Source: Candidatus Thorarchaeota archaeon (GTDB taxonomy: Archaea > Asgardarchaeota > Thorarchaeia > Thorarchaeales > Thorarchaeaceae). From it: a DNA stretch of 36,724 bases. The notes under the pieces were generated by a model that worked only from the letters and a program-made list of their open reading frames with translations, made no database searches and was not told where the DNA came from. Shown one piece after another: positions 15,865-24,899 of this stretch (within the stretch, counting starts at the first letter, position 1; each line of letters starts with the position of its first letter). The stretch is from positions 1 through 36,724 of the forward strand of contig JAEOSL010000022.1 in NCBI GenBank assembly GCA_016840385.1, written 5' to 3'. A program made the position numbers and the translations under genes.

Positions 15865-16536
15865 TCATCTGAGGGATAGAGCAGCTTCTACTTGGAATTT
15901 GGCCTTTTCAAGAAATGCGTCAATAGCAGCTTGAATGTTTCCAGGGATCACAGTAGTCCATGGTGCATCGGCATCTCGAGGAACAGATTCGGTCATCGCA
16001 TCAAATGGAAGGAACTTGGGTGTAAGTGATTCATCAAAGGAAACTGTGCCAAGCCACTGGCCATCTTGAATTAGTTCGTATGTTGGAAGAAACTTCTTCA
16101 TAGAATCAGGGACAATTGCATTCCAGAAGATCGAAACTCCATTCCATTGTGCTTGCTCACCCAAACCTATGTTGTAGGAATCAAGTTTCGCTTTTGCAGT
16201 TTCAAGATCATAGAGAATTCCGATTCTGCAATTCAAGCATTGGTTGAATTCCAAACCATCACCATTTGGCTTCACGTAAGAGATTCCATTCTTCTCGATA
16301 TTATCATCATTGCAATGGACACACAGGTTCATTCCCCAACGAACTTCTTGATGTTCATTGAAAGGACCATCTACAAACCGTTTCACTGCACCATCAAATG
16401 CAGATTTCACAGCTTCTGGACCCTCAGTATCCATCTTTGCACGTAGTGCTTTCCACACTTCTAGCAGATCTTGCCAAAGGACTTGGACCACCATATCTGC
16501 CAATTTGTCCATTGTTCTTTCTTCAAGAGAACTCAT
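15865..16536 (-). CDS. Conserved hypothetical protein with a CxxC-CxxC zinc site
   Basis: ATG at 16536 lies 9 nt after GGGG in a GC-rich ribosome site; longer in-frame starts to 16587 lack one at good spacing. The product is 223 aa. The N-terminus is helical (MDKLADMVVQVLWQDLLEVWKAL, within the first 40 residues). A zinc-ribbon-like pair follows, LCVHCNDDN and FNQCLNCRIG. The remainder is mixed alpha/beta (WNGVSIFWNAIVPDSMKKF). I do not recognise the family, and there is no membrane segment. It is first in a probable two-gene unit with the MazG-like gene. The upstream region has palindromes and direct repeats shared with the IleRS promoter area. Confidence 0.6.
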   Translation of the reverse strand: MSSLEERTMDKLADMVVQVLWQDLLEVWKALRAKMDTEGPEAVKSAFDGAVKRFVDGPFNEHQEVRWGMNLCVHCNDDNIEKNGISYVKPNGDGLEFNQCLNCRIGILYDLETAKAKLDSYNIGLGEQAQWNGVSIFWNAIVPDSMKKFLPTYELIQDGQWLGTVSFDESLTPKFLPFDAMTESVPRDADAPWTTVIPGNIQAAIDAFLEKAKFQVEAALSLR

Positions 16537-16593
16537 ACACATTTTCCCCGGTGAGATGTCTAGGCTAGTCCATGGCGCATGCAACAATTAAAC

Positions 16594-16745
16594 CTTAGTC
16601 GGACCTATTCAATGGTCAATTAGGTCTAGCCTAAGCTTTTTAACTAAGGCCAATGAGAAGGACCTGAGACCCTACAAGGTGAGATGGATGGATTGCCAAA
16701 TTAGATAGCAAGGTTGGTCAATTATCTAGCCATGACCAGTCATGG
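16594..16745. promoter_or_regulatory. Divergent control region with nested inverted repeats and direct repeats
   Basis: CTTAG-GACCTA (16594-16607) is mirrored by TAGGTC-CTAAG (16621-16635). TGGTCAATTA followed by TCTAGCC occurs at 16613-16631 and again at 16715-16731. The near-perfect palindrome CCATGACCAGTCATGG lies at 16730-16745. The region separates the zinc-finger gene (minus) from IleRS (plus) and could hold operators for either. It contains no RNA gene that I can fold convincingly. Confidence 0.45.
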
Positions 16746-16819
16746 TGCTCATTTGGTTGTAAGGGTCGACTATCATTTTCTGATTATCAATCACTAAAAC
16801 ACAGTGAGAGGTTACTAAA

Positions 16820-19800
16820 ATGAGCCAGTTACCAAAACGATACGATCCACTGGTTGTGGAGAAAGAAGTCCTTGATTTCTGGAATAAAGAGAAGGTCTAT
16901 GATAAGACTCTCGAGCTAAGAAGTTCTGGACCGAAATGGAATTTTCTAGAAGGTCCACCAACGACTAACGGATTCATGCATGTTGGCCATGCACGTGGTC
17001 GAGCTATGAAGGATACACAAATCAGGTACATGACCATGCGTGGTTATGATGTATGGAGGCGTGGTGGTTGGGACATGCAGGGATTACCAGTCGAACTTGA
17101 AGTAGAGAAGAAAGAAGGTATCGTAGAGAAAGGGCTTATTGGATCAGATGTTGGTATGGATGTCTTTGTTCAGAAGTGTAAGGATCTGGTAGATTTCTAT
17201 CTCGAACGATGGGTAGATGACTCAATAAGACTCGGTCTCTGGCTAGATTATCCCAAAGCATACCAGACACGAAAGGACGACTACATTGAGCATGTCTGGC
17301 ATTTCTTGAAGTTAGCAAATGAGAAAGGACTGCTAGGCAGAGGATATCGTGTCAATCCAACATGTCCGAGATGTGTAACTGCACTATCAGGCCATGAGGT
17401 TTCCCAAGGTTATGCAACCAAAGTTGATCCATCAGTATACGTGAAATTCCAACTGGTTGACAAGGAAAACGAGTACTTGGTCATATGGACAACGACTCCC
17501 TTTACACTGATATCAAATGAAATGGTTTCAGTACATCACAAGTACAAGTATGTCAAATTGGATGTTGGTGGAGAATTCTGGTGGGTTGTTGAAGATCTAG
17601 TTGAAACAGTCATGGAGAAAGCTAAGGTTGAATCTTACAGCAAAGTAGAAACCCTCGTTGGTAAGAAGATGCTTGGTTGGAAATACCGACATCCATTCCA
17701 TGATGAGGTTCCATTCCATCAAGAGCATGATGAGAAGTACATGCACGCAGTTGTCACTGGAAGACATGTGACTGTTGAAGATGGTACAGGATTGGTACAC
17801 ACAGCACCAGGTTTCGGACCTGATGACTTCGAAATGGGAAAGGAGTACAAAGTTCCCATATTTGCACCGGTTGATACTACAGGAAAGTTCACAGATGAAG
17901 TCCCAATGTTCAAAGGGAAAATGGTCTTCGATACTAATGCAGAAGTTCAGCGGATGCTCAAAGAGAAAGGCCTCTTGGTTCATGAGGAAATAGTGTCCCA
18001 CGAGTACCCACACTGTTGGCGCTGCGATACTCCGCTCATATACCTAGCAGATAAGACTCAGTGGTTCCTTAAGATGAAGGGAGTGCGAGATACTCTTGTC
18101 AAGGCGAACAATGATGTTGATTGGACACCAGATTGGGCAGGAGCCGGACGATTTGGAGACTGGTTAGCAAATGCCGATGACTGGTGCATATCAAGATCAA
18201 GAGTTTGGGGTTCACCATTACCAGTCTGGGTCTGTGATGATTGTCAATCAGAAGTTGTCATAGGTTCAAGGAAGGAACTCAAAGAACGTGCAGTGAAGTT
18301 CCCAGATGATTTTGAAATGCATAGACCCTGGGTTGATGAGGTTGTTCTCAAATGCGAGAAATGTGAGGGCGAGATGCATCGAGAGCAATTCGTTACAGAC
18401 TGTTGGCTTGACTCTGGCATGGCACACACCGCCAGTGTTGATTACATGAAAGATCCTAGTCTCTTCAATTCATTATTCCCTTATGATTTCATCACAGAGG
18501 CAGTCGACCAGTCGAGAGGTTGGTTCTATAGCCTATTGTACACATCTGTTGTGATGCATGGCAAAGCTCCTTTCAAAGACTGTGTGAGTCAGGAACATGT
18601 TCTTGATGAAGACGGAGGGAAGATGAGCAAGTCCCGTGGTAATGTGGTTTGGGCCAAGGATGCTTTTGAAACCATAGGTGCGGATCCATTCAGAATATTC
18701 ATGCTCACTAAATCTGCTTCATGGTCAAGAATGAATCATAGTCAGAAAGAGATAGACCTCACCAGGAAGAAACTGGATGTTCTCTGGAATGTTGTCCTCT
18801 TCTCTGAAACCTACATGGAATTAGACAAATTCAAGTTCGATGAAAAGAGAATGATGAAATTCCTGCCTAAAGCCAATCTAGAAGATAAATGGCTACTCTC
18901 TCGTCTGCAGAGTGTAATGAAAGAGTACCATGAACAGATGGACAAGTATCTCTGGCATCAAGCAGGTCGTGTCTTGTTGGAGTTCATATCAGAGGATCTT
19001 AGCAGAGTCTATCTACCACTGGTGAAGAAGCGTGTCTGGTTAGACAGTGAAGATCCCAAGAAAGTGATGGCATATGATGTCATGTACTATACACTTCAGA
19101 CTTTCATTAGAGCCCTTAATCCGTTCACTCCATTTCTGAGCGAGAAGATACACAAGGATTTTCTCGTGCGATTTGCAGAGGGATTACCTGAATCTGTCAA
19201 CTTGACGGACATGCCGATGACAGTAGAGAAGCTCATGGATAATGAGATGGAAGCAACATTCTATGTTTTACAGGAACTTCGAACATCTTCAAGCCATGCA
19301 AGAAATAAGAGAGGCGTCAAGCTCCGACATCCTGTTGCGAAGGTTACTCTGATAGCCATAGATAAGGAAACTAGTAAGAGAGCAGATAGTCTGAAAGAAC
19401 TTCTTCTTGACGATTTGAACACACGTGACTTTGAAAGTCTCCTTACAGATGTTATGGCAGAGTTCACCATGCTCACAGTGAAACCAAATTACAAAGCTCT
19501 CGGTCCACGATACAAAGACATGATGAAGGATCTAGTAGCGCAGCTTCAGAAAGAAGACGCTGTTGCGCTTCGTACAGCTCTCGAAGCAGGGAAAGCTACA
19601 ATGCAGGTCAAAGGTAAGAAGATAGAACTTGTCGAAGGAGATGTTGAATTCGAAGAGAGTCTACCAGAGCATCTTAGCTATGCTGATAGTAAGATAGGAA
19701 AAGTGTACGTTGATGTCACTCGAACTAAGGAGTTAGAAGCTGAGGGTCTCGTTAGGGATGTAACTAGACGGGTCCAGGTTATGCGAAAGGAATTGGATCT

Positions 19801-20017
19801 CAAGGTCGAACAGTCCATAGACATAGTCCTGCATTTCTCGGATCATGAATCTGTAGAATTGGCAAAGATGTATGAAGATCATCTCAAGACCGAAACTAGA
19901 GCAGTAACTCTTGACCTTGTCGGCCCAGATAGAGAGCCAGGTTGGAAGAAGTACTCCTACATCAAAGAATGGGAGATAGATGATCTGAAGTTGAAGGTAG
20001 GGATGTCAGCCTTATAG
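16820..20017 (+). CDS. ileS: Isoleucyl-tRNA synthetase
   Basis: The ORF has 1065 codons from ATG at 16820, preceded by GAGAGG. This is a class I synthetase: the HIGH motif is HVGH (residues 54-57) after GPPTTNG, and KMSKS appears as GGKMSKSRGN (about residue 600). The editing domain is marked by TTTPFTL, in place of the usual TTTPWTL, and GTGLVHTAPGFGPDDFEMG. WDMQGLPVELEVEK is diagnostic for IleRS rather than ValRS. Several CxxC knuckles (TCPRC, HCWRC, VCDDC, KCEKC) suggest bound zinc. The length and C-terminal extension fit the archaeal/eukaryal type. It charges tRNA-Ile in the cytoplasm. The stop lies 2 bp from the convergent M20 peptidase stop. Confidence 0.97.
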   Translation: MSQLPKRYDPLVVEKEVLDFWNKEKVYDKTLELRSSGPKWNFLEGPPTTNGFMHVGHARGRAMKDTQIRYMTMRGYDVWRRGGWDMQGLPVELEVEKKEGIVEKGLIGSDVGMDVFVQKCKDLVDFYLERWVDDSIRLGLWLDYPKAYQTRKDDYIEHVWHFLKLANEKGLLGRGYRVNPTCPRCVTALSGHEVSQGYATKVDPSVYVKFQLVDKENEYLVIWTTTPFTLISNEMVSVHHKYKYVKLDVGGEFWWVVEDLVETVMEKAKVESYSKVETLVGKKMLGWKYRHPFHDEVPFHQEHDEKYMHAVVTGRHVTVEDGTGLVHTAPGFGPDDFEMGKEYKVPIFAPVDTTGKFTDEVPMFKGKMVFDTNAEVQRMLKEKGLLVHEEIVSHEYPHCWRCDTPLIYLADKTQWFLKMKGVRDTLVKANNDVDWTPDWAGAGRFGDWLANADDWCISRSRVWGSPLPVWVCDDCQSEVVIGSRKELKERAVKFPDDFEMHRPWVDEVVLKCEKCEGEMHREQFVTDCWLDSGMAHTASVDYMKDPSLFNSLFPYDFITEAVDQSRGWFYSLLYTSVVMHGKAPFKDCVSQEHVLDEDGGKMSKSRGNVVWAKDAFETIGADPFRIFMLTKSASWSRMNHSQKEIDLTRKKLDVLWNVVLFSETYMELDKFKFDEKRMMKFLPKANLEDKWLLSRLQSVMKEYHEQMDKYLWHQAGRVLLEFISEDLSRVYLPLVKKRVWLDSEDPKKVMAYDVMYYTLQTFIRALNPFTPFLSEKIHKDFLVRFAEGLPESVNLTDMPMTVEKLMDNEMEATFYVLQELRTSSSHARNKRGVKLRHPVAKVTLIAIDKETSKRADSLKELLLDDLNTRDFESLLTDVMAEFTMLTVKPNYKALGPRYKDMMKDLVAQLQKEDAVALRTALEAGKATMQVKGKKIELVEGDVEFEESLPEHLSYADSKIGKVYVDVTRTKELEAEGLVRDVTRRVQVMRKELDLKVEQSIDIVLHFSDHESVELAKMYEDHLKTETRAVTLDLVGPDREPGWKKYSYIKEWEIDDLKLKVGMSAL

Positions 20018-20019
20018 AG

Positions 20020-21351
20020 TTAGATTGGGCTCTTATCCCTACTCAAGACTTCAAGCAATGTATGAAAGACCTCAGCGTTCTTGCTGATAGACGATAGTGA
20101 AACCCACTCATTTGCACCATGCAAGTTATCACCTTCAGGTCCAAAGTCGAAGAGGTCAGCTCCTTGACCTGCAAAGTATCGTGAGTCAGATCCTCCAAAG
20201 CCTTCTATGAGTTTAGTAGTAACCCCTTCTTTCTCAAGAGCCCATCTCATAGCTTTAATCAAACGAGAGTCTGGATTGGATTCAACGTACCCAACACCAT
20301 TAACCACTTTGAGGGAAAATGGTTCTAGATGACCTCTAACAGCATCCTCTATTGATTTCTTTACAGACTCACCATCATTAGTCATTGCACGAATATCGAA
20401 GTATAGAGTCCATAGGTCTTCTTCTTTTGATAGAAGATTGGGGGAGATTATCTTTCCCTTGTCTGAGTGTTTCGTTGGAAATGCTGCTTGAGAGATTGCT
20501 AGTAACACCCTCATTGCATCTGTCAGATTCTCATCATATGCCAACTCAGATCCAGAAGATACGGGATGAATCACATCCATCTCAACCCATCCAGGAACAA
20601 CATTAGATTTGACAAATCCACCTCGCACATCTACAACAACTGATTCAGGATTTTGATCTAGATATTTTGATGCAGTGAGCATAGCATGTCTGTCAACTCC
20701 AGGACGCATATAGGCGCTATGTCTAGAGTCAGTTCCAAAGACATCTGTTTCGAATCGGATAGTTTCAGCCGTACCCTTGACCTTTGATTGCTTCTCCTTT
20801 ATTTTGAGGGTAGCAGGTAGTATGTTCCGTCTTCTGTGGATAATCTGCTGGTGAATTCCATCTGCTACAACAACATAGTTCGGGAAGAGACCCTGCTTAA
20901 TCAGCCAATCTTTCAGCATCCTAGCCCCGTGACGCCCACCAATCTCCTCATCACCTGTAGCCGCAATCATGATGGTACATGGCAGGTCTGTTTCAGCAAG
21001 TTTCTCAGCAAGTAGCAATAAGGATGCAATGTTACCCTTATCGTCACAGGTTCCACGGCCGTAAGCAGTATCTCCCTCAACCTTGAGAAGAAGAGGGTCT
21101 GTTTTCCACCCCTCACCAAAGGGAACTATATCATAGTGAGCAATGAAGAGAATCTTAAAGGCACCTTGACCTCGTCTACCAAACGCAGTATAGTATCCAT
21201 CTTCTTCCAATAGTTCAGTTCGGAATCCGTATTCACTCAGAATACTATTGATATACTCAGGACATTCCTTTCCAGGTTTATTTTCAGGTCCGTCATTTTG
21301 AGTATCAAAGGATACTAACTTTGCCAGAACATCAACTAAGTCAATTGTCAT
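20020..21351 (-). CDS. M20-family metallopeptidase/deacylase (ArgE/DapE/dipeptidase-like)
   Basis: The ORF has 443 codons from ATG at 21351. Dizinc ligands are clear: H72 and D74 in FIAHYDIVP, D103 in GRGTCDDKG, and E135/E136 in TGDEEIGG. A C-terminal His lies in EGDNLHGANEWVS. A dimerisation-domain insertion sits between, around HSAYMRPGVDRHAML. Members hydrolyse N-acyl amino acids, succinyl-diaminopimelate or dipeptides. The sequence does not choose between these, and no arginine or lysine biosynthesis genes are near. No good ribosome site is visible, so the transcript may have little leader. Confidence 0.9.
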   Translation of the reverse strand: MTIDLVDVLAKLVSFDTQNDGPENKPGKECPEYINSILSEYGFRTELLEEDGYYTAFGRRGQGAFKILFIAHYDIVPFGEGWKTDPLLLKVEGDTAYGRGTCDDKGNIASLLLLAEKLAETDLPCTIMIAATGDEEIGGRHGARMLKDWLIKQGLFPNYVVVADGIHQQIIHRRRNILPATLKIKEKQSKVKGTAETIRFETDVFGTDSRHSAYMRPGVDRHAMLTASKYLDQNPESVVVDVRGGFVKSNVVPGWVEMDVIHPVSSGSELAYDENLTDAMRVLLAISQAAFPTKHSDKGKIISPNLLSKEEDLWTLYFDIRAMTNDGESVKKSIEDAVRGHLEPFSLKVVNGVGYVESNPDSRLIKAMRWALEKEGVTTKLIEGFGGSDSRYFAGQGADLFDFGPEGDNLHGANEWVSLSSISKNAEVFHTLLEVLSRDKSPI

Positions 21352-21409
21352 ATTAGGTCGTACTTAAAAAAACATGGTGAGTCAAAAGTCTATCCAAATT
21401 TGAAGTGTA

Positions 21410-21453
21410 GAAGAAAAAGAGTAAGAGCAGGGGCGCTCCAAAGAGCAACCCCT
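21410..21453 (-). terminator. Terminator of the EF-2 gene
   Basis: On the minus strand AGGGG-GCTC pairs with GAGC-CCCCT around a short loop (21429-21453). A T-rich run (complement of 21410-21419) follows, starting 16 nt past the EF-2 stop at 21469. Confidence 0.55.
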
Positions 21454-21468
21454 GTTACTATTGTGAAT

Positions 21469-23682
21469 CTATGTTCTCCTGTAGACCCATCGGTTCCATG
21501 AACTGAGGCTAGGCATTTCTTCTGCCATGCCCTTACGCTTTCTAATCTCAAGAATAAGATCTTCTTGGAGACTACTTGGCACACCTTCGAAACCACGGAA
21601 CTGATATCCGAAGAAGCTACGGCCAGCAGTGGCACTACGGAACTCGTCAGCAATACCAATTGTTTCTGCAGTTGGGAGGGTTCCCTTCACAGCGACATTT
21701 TCCTCTTCACCCTCAATAGTCAGAATCTGACCACGGTGAGCCGTAAGGACCTTGATTACTTGACCCTGAGTGTCAATAGGGGTTTTGATGTCTGCATTAA
21801 GCACTGGCTCAAAGAGACCAGGCTTTCCAGTGAGAAAACTCATGTTCAATGCTGAGCTTACCATGGTGGTAACTTCATTGTACCCAGTGTGTGCAGGGTC
21901 GTTGTGAATTGTAGCATCAGTCAATGTGACCTTCACACCCATTACTGGTTCGTGAGCGATTGGACCTGAGTCAACAAACTCACGGAAAACAGTTTGGAGG
22001 TATGAGAAGATACGGTCGAATCTCTGAACACCACTCATAGCATCAACAAGTATGCATGACTCGTAGATATCCAAAATCTTCCGTGCAACCTTTGCATCCC
22101 AACCAGCTTCATCTCGAAGAATTGCTCCTCGGTCACGAGGCTGCTGTTCCATTGTGATCTTCTTCTTCTTGATCAACTCGACAGTCTTTGCATCAAGAGG
22201 TTCCAGAAACATTCGAACCCTGTTGTGACCGTTAGGTGACTTTGTGTGGAACTCATCGCCACGCTCTGTCATCTTCTCACGGTATACAATAATTGGTTCA
22301 GACACATGTATCTTGACCTGTTCATGGATTCGTTTGGTGAGAATTTCAATCTGTAAGGGGTCAATACCATCTAATCGGTATTCGCCAGATTCCTTATCAT
22401 GAACAAATCGTGCAGTTGGGTCTGCCATAATCCACACTGATACTACATCACCAAGTCTGGCGACATCTTGTGGGTCAATGGGTTTGATACTTCTGCTGAC
22501 TACTGGTTCACTCACGTACTCAATGGCCTCAAAACCAGCCAAATCAGAACCGGGTCCTACAAAGGACTCACCACTCGGACACATGAATCCGAACACTGAG
22601 AAGAGATTCCCAGCGGGTACTGCGTCCATGTCAAGAATATCGGTAATCTCCTGGACACCGAGTCTCTTCACCTTGGCATTCTGTCTCATGTTAACAAGTC
22701 TAATCTCTTGACCGTTCCTGATTGTACCAGAGAAGATTCGACCAATCAAAGTAGGTCTCTTGCTCTTTGGATCAACAAATATTTTTGTGACCATCCCGAG
22801 AAGAGGACCATTGGGGTCACAAGCGAGGAGAGCTTTTCCTTCGACACTCTCTAGGTCGCCCTTCCAGATTCGTGGAATCTTGTACCTCTGAGCCGTCTTT
22901 GGATCTGGAAGATGTTTAACAATCATCTCAAGGAGAGCCTCATCTAGAGGTAGGTTCTCTCTGAGCCACATCTCATCACCCTCATCGTACTTCTCAAAGA
23001 CGACTGTGGGTTTGATGTCTCGCTTTTCAAGGGTTTTCATGGTGAAAGCCCAACCAGTTTTTGCACTTCCGATGGCAACACTTCCATCTTGGAAGCTGAC
23101 TTGCCATGCTTTCTTGAACTCTTCAGGTGCGACTTTCTTGATCAATGTGTTGACCTTTGAAATAATGATGTCAATTCGTTCGTAGACTTTAGCAGGAGGT
23201 AGTTTCAACTCGTTAATTAAACGGTCTACCTTGTTGATGAACAATACAGGCTTGCAAGCTTCTGAGCCTACTGCAAGACGAATATTTGTCTCGGTTTGAG
23301 TCATCATGCCTTCTAGCGCATCAACGAGGATAACTGCACCATCGCTGGCACGCAGTGCACGAGAAACCTCACCTGTGAATGAGAGGTGTCCTGGTGTGTC
23401 AGATAGCTGAACGAGATATTCCTCACCATCAACTGTGAAGTTGAGCAGGACCACAGAAGTAAAGATAGTGATACCTCGTTCCTGTTCCTCGTCATCGCTG
23501 TCTGTCATCAATGCCTGTCCGGCAGCAGCGTCACTCATCAGACCAGCACGACGCATCAGATAATCTGTCGTCGTAGTTTTTCCATGGTCGATGTGAGCAC
23601 TGATTGATATGATTCGCTTATGCTCGTAATCGTCTGAAAGAATGAGCCTCTTGATTGCTTCGGGCTCTTTGATCTTAACCAT
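21469..23682 (-). CDS. Translation elongation factor 2 family protein with degenerate diphthamide loop
   Basis: The ORF has 737 codons from ATG at 23682, with AGGAG 8 nt upstream. The GTPase motifs are SAHIDHGKTTT (29-37), ERGITI, DTPGHLSF (95-102, usually DTPGHVDF) and NKVD (150-153). All five EF-2 domains seem present, so it is full length. Domain IV departs from the norm. The loop normally read as DAxxHEDAIHRGPAQ is here DATIHNDPAHTGYNE: the histidine (H598) is kept but its HRG context is lost. SPNKHNR is SPNGHNR. Many Asgard genomes are reported to carry an EF-2 paralog with such changes, some also lacking diphthamide synthesis genes. This could be that paralog or the only EF-2. The leader is structured. 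Confidence 0.93.
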   Translation of the reverse strand: MVKIKEPEAIKRLILSDDYEHKRIISISAHIDHGKTTTTDYLMRRAGLMSDAAAGQALMTDSDDEEQERGITIFTSVVLLNFTVDGEEYLVQLSDTPGHLSFTGEVSRALRASDGAVILVDALEGMMTQTETNIRLAVGSEACKPVLFINKVDRLINELKLPPAKVYERIDIIISKVNTLIKKVAPEEFKKAWQVSFQDGSVAIGSAKTGWAFTMKTLEKRDIKPTVVFEKYDEGDEMWLRENLPLDEALLEMIVKHLPDPKTAQRYKIPRIWKGDLESVEGKALLACDPNGPLLGMVTKIFVDPKSKRPTLIGRIFSGTIRNGQEIRLVNMRQNAKVKRLGVQEITDILDMDAVPAGNLFSVFGFMCPSGESFVGPGSDLAGFEAIEYVSEPVVSRSIKPIDPQDVARLGDVVSVWIMADPTARFVHDKESGEYRLDGIDPLQIEILTKRIHEQVKIHVSEPIIVYREKMTERGDEFHTKSPNGHNRVRMFLEPLDAKTVELIKKKKITMEQQPRDRGAILRDEAGWDAKVARKILDIYESCILVDAMSGVQRFDRIFSYLQTVFREFVDSGPIAHEPVMGVKVTLTDATIHNDPAHTGYNEVTTMVSSALNMSFLTGKPGLFEPVLNADIKTPIDTQGQVIKVLTAHRGQILTIEGEEENVAVKGTLPTAETIGIADEFRSATAGRSFFGYQFRGFEGVPSSLQEDLILEIRKRKGMAEEMPSLSSWNRWVYRRT

Positions 23683-23801
23683 CAGGTTGTCTCCTAGTTA
23701 CTAGTTTTTGTCCCCTCGCGATTGTGTAAGATAGCATCTCCCCAACTGTAATTATTTCACGAGAGAACTCGTCGGGGCACCGGAGGCCTTACCGGTGGCT
23801 T
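23683..23801 (-). promoter_or_regulatory. Structured GC-rich 5' leader of EF-2
   Basis: About 118 nt between the predicted transcript start and the ATG. On the DNA, CACCGG-aggcctta-CCGGTG (23779-23798) and ACGAG-AGAA-CTCGT (23759-23772) form stems. An 11-bp direct repeat CCTCGCGATTG occurs at 23714-23724 and 23808-23818. The ribosome site AGGAG lies just before the start codon. Confidence 0.45.
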
Positions 23802-23822
23802 GAGCGACCTCGCGATTGGATG

Positions 23823-23842
23823 ATTAAAAGTATTTCGTCGTG
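23823..23842 (-). promoter_or_regulatory. BRE/TATA promoter of EF-2
   Basis: Read on the minus strand, ACGACGAAATACTTTTAATC contains a CGAAA BRE-like element followed by CTTTTAAT. It would start transcription near 23801. Confidence 0.5.
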
Positions 23843-23864
23843 GGACTAATTCATGGTAGTAACT

Positions 23865-24270
23865 TCAATCATCATATCCCCATGTGAATACTAGAACTGC
23901 TATGGATGAAATGAAGAAAAGAAGGGGAGCTGGTAGAACGAACAAATAGCCAAAAGAATATTGAGAAATGAAAGAACCAGTTGATATTATGATTGGAAAG
24001 AGCGCAAGAATAAGGCAAAGTATCGACCATAATGCAATCCTGTTACTCTTTACGTTGCCAACAGAGTATTCACCTGTCAACCAAATACCTGCTCCACCAA
24101 AGATAAAAAAAATAGGCAGCTAACGCACTATTTCCAGCATTTACGAAAGGGTCTAGTGTTGCAATAGAATCCATGTATGAAAGAGCAGCAAATCCGAGTA
24201 GTATTGCTACCTGAATAAGCATAGCTCCGATAGTATTCTTGTGATCAGGAATATTTTCCTCTTCTCCCAC
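23865..24270 (-). pseudogene. Four-helix membrane protein broken by one base in a T8 run
   Basis: Two minus-strand reading frames overlap: 24070-24270 (66 codons from ATG) and 23865-24080 (71 codons). At the join the minus strand reads TAT followed by T8 (complement of about 24105-24112). With seven T the first frame continues as AAYFFIFGGAGIWLTGEYSVG and joins the second, giving one protein of about 134 aa with four hydrophobic helices. The joined helix 2 is a better membrane segment than the present end, YLWWSRYLVDR. So either the gene is disrupted, or there is a sequencing/assembly error, or the slippery run is used for frameshifting. The family is unknown. Confidence 0.6.
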
Positions 24271-24315
24271 AATCCAACCTCATTTGTTGGTTCATTCAGT
24301 TCGTAATAAAATTAC

Positions 24316-24837
24316 TTACTTTGTTTTCCACCTATCATAGTGAATTAATTCTTCATCATATCTATCAGCTGATGGTTTCTCTTCAGCTGCATGACCGATT
24401 GTGACAAGTGCAAATGGGATAACTGATTCAGGTATACCAAAGGATTGTTGTATCTGTTTGATTCGTTCTTCAACGGGATAGATCTCCAACCACAATCCTC
24501 CATACCCTAACATGTGAGCAGCCAGTAACATATTGAGAGTTGCATTCGCACAATCCATTTGCCATCGATCCTCATACTTTTCACGATTCTTATCGAAACA
24601 GACCATGATTGCTACAGGAACATCAGGAAGCATCTGTTTAGAATATGCATAAGCTCCTATGAACTTGTCAAACATTTCCCTTTCTCTGATGACAATGAAT
24701 TGCCAAGGCTGCTGGTTCCCTGCAGTGGGTGCACACATTCCAGCTTTCAGAATCTTAGTAACATCATCATCGGGAATTTCTTTCAGTGTGAATTTTCTAA
24801 TACTTCGCCGAGTATAGATTGCTTCTAATCCGTTCAT
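24316..24837 (-). CDS. Nitroreductase-family FMN oxidoreductase
   Basis: The ORF has 173 codons from ATG at 24837. FMN-binding features are YTRRSIRKFT at the N-terminus and APTAGNQQPWQFIVI. A central helix (CANATLNMLLAAHMLGYGGLWLEIYP) and GIPESVIPFALVTIGHAAEEKP near the end complete the fold. It is short but full length for the family. Members reduce nitroaromatics, quinones or flavins, or act on specialised substrates; nothing near fixes the substrate. The TATA-like CTAATATATGC sits about 24 nt before the ATG, so the mRNA is probably leaderless. Confidence 0.9.
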   Translation of the reverse strand: MNGLEAIYTRRSIRKFTLKEIPDDDVTKILKAGMCAPTAGNQQPWQFIVIREREMFDKFIGAYAYSKQMLPDVPVAIMVCFDKNREKYEDRWQMDCANATLNMLLAAHMLGYGGLWLEIYPVEERIKQIQQSFGIPESVIPFALVTIGHAAEEKPSADRYDEELIHYDRWKTK

Positions 24838-24855
24838 AATTTGACATTGCTCTGG

Positions 24856-24866
24856 GCATATATTAG
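24856..24866 (-). promoter_or_regulatory. TATA box of the nitroreductase gene (leaderless)
   Basis: CTAATATATGC is centred about 24 nt upstream of the ATG at 24837. Normal archaeal spacing puts transcription start at the start codon itself. No ribosome site is present, in agreement. Confidence 0.5.
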
Positions 24867-24899
24867 GTAATGTAACAGCGCAAAAGGTTAGGGATGGGA

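Noticed and set aside
23683..23756. Possible 20-codon upstream ORF overlapping the EF-2 start
   Set aside because: An ATG follows GGGGAG with almost no spacing; without conservation data it is not distinguishable from chance.
23700..23820. tRNA or box C/D RNA in the GC-rich EF-2 leader
   Set aside because: I could form a D-arm-like segment but no acceptor, anticodon or T arm, and no paired C and D boxes.
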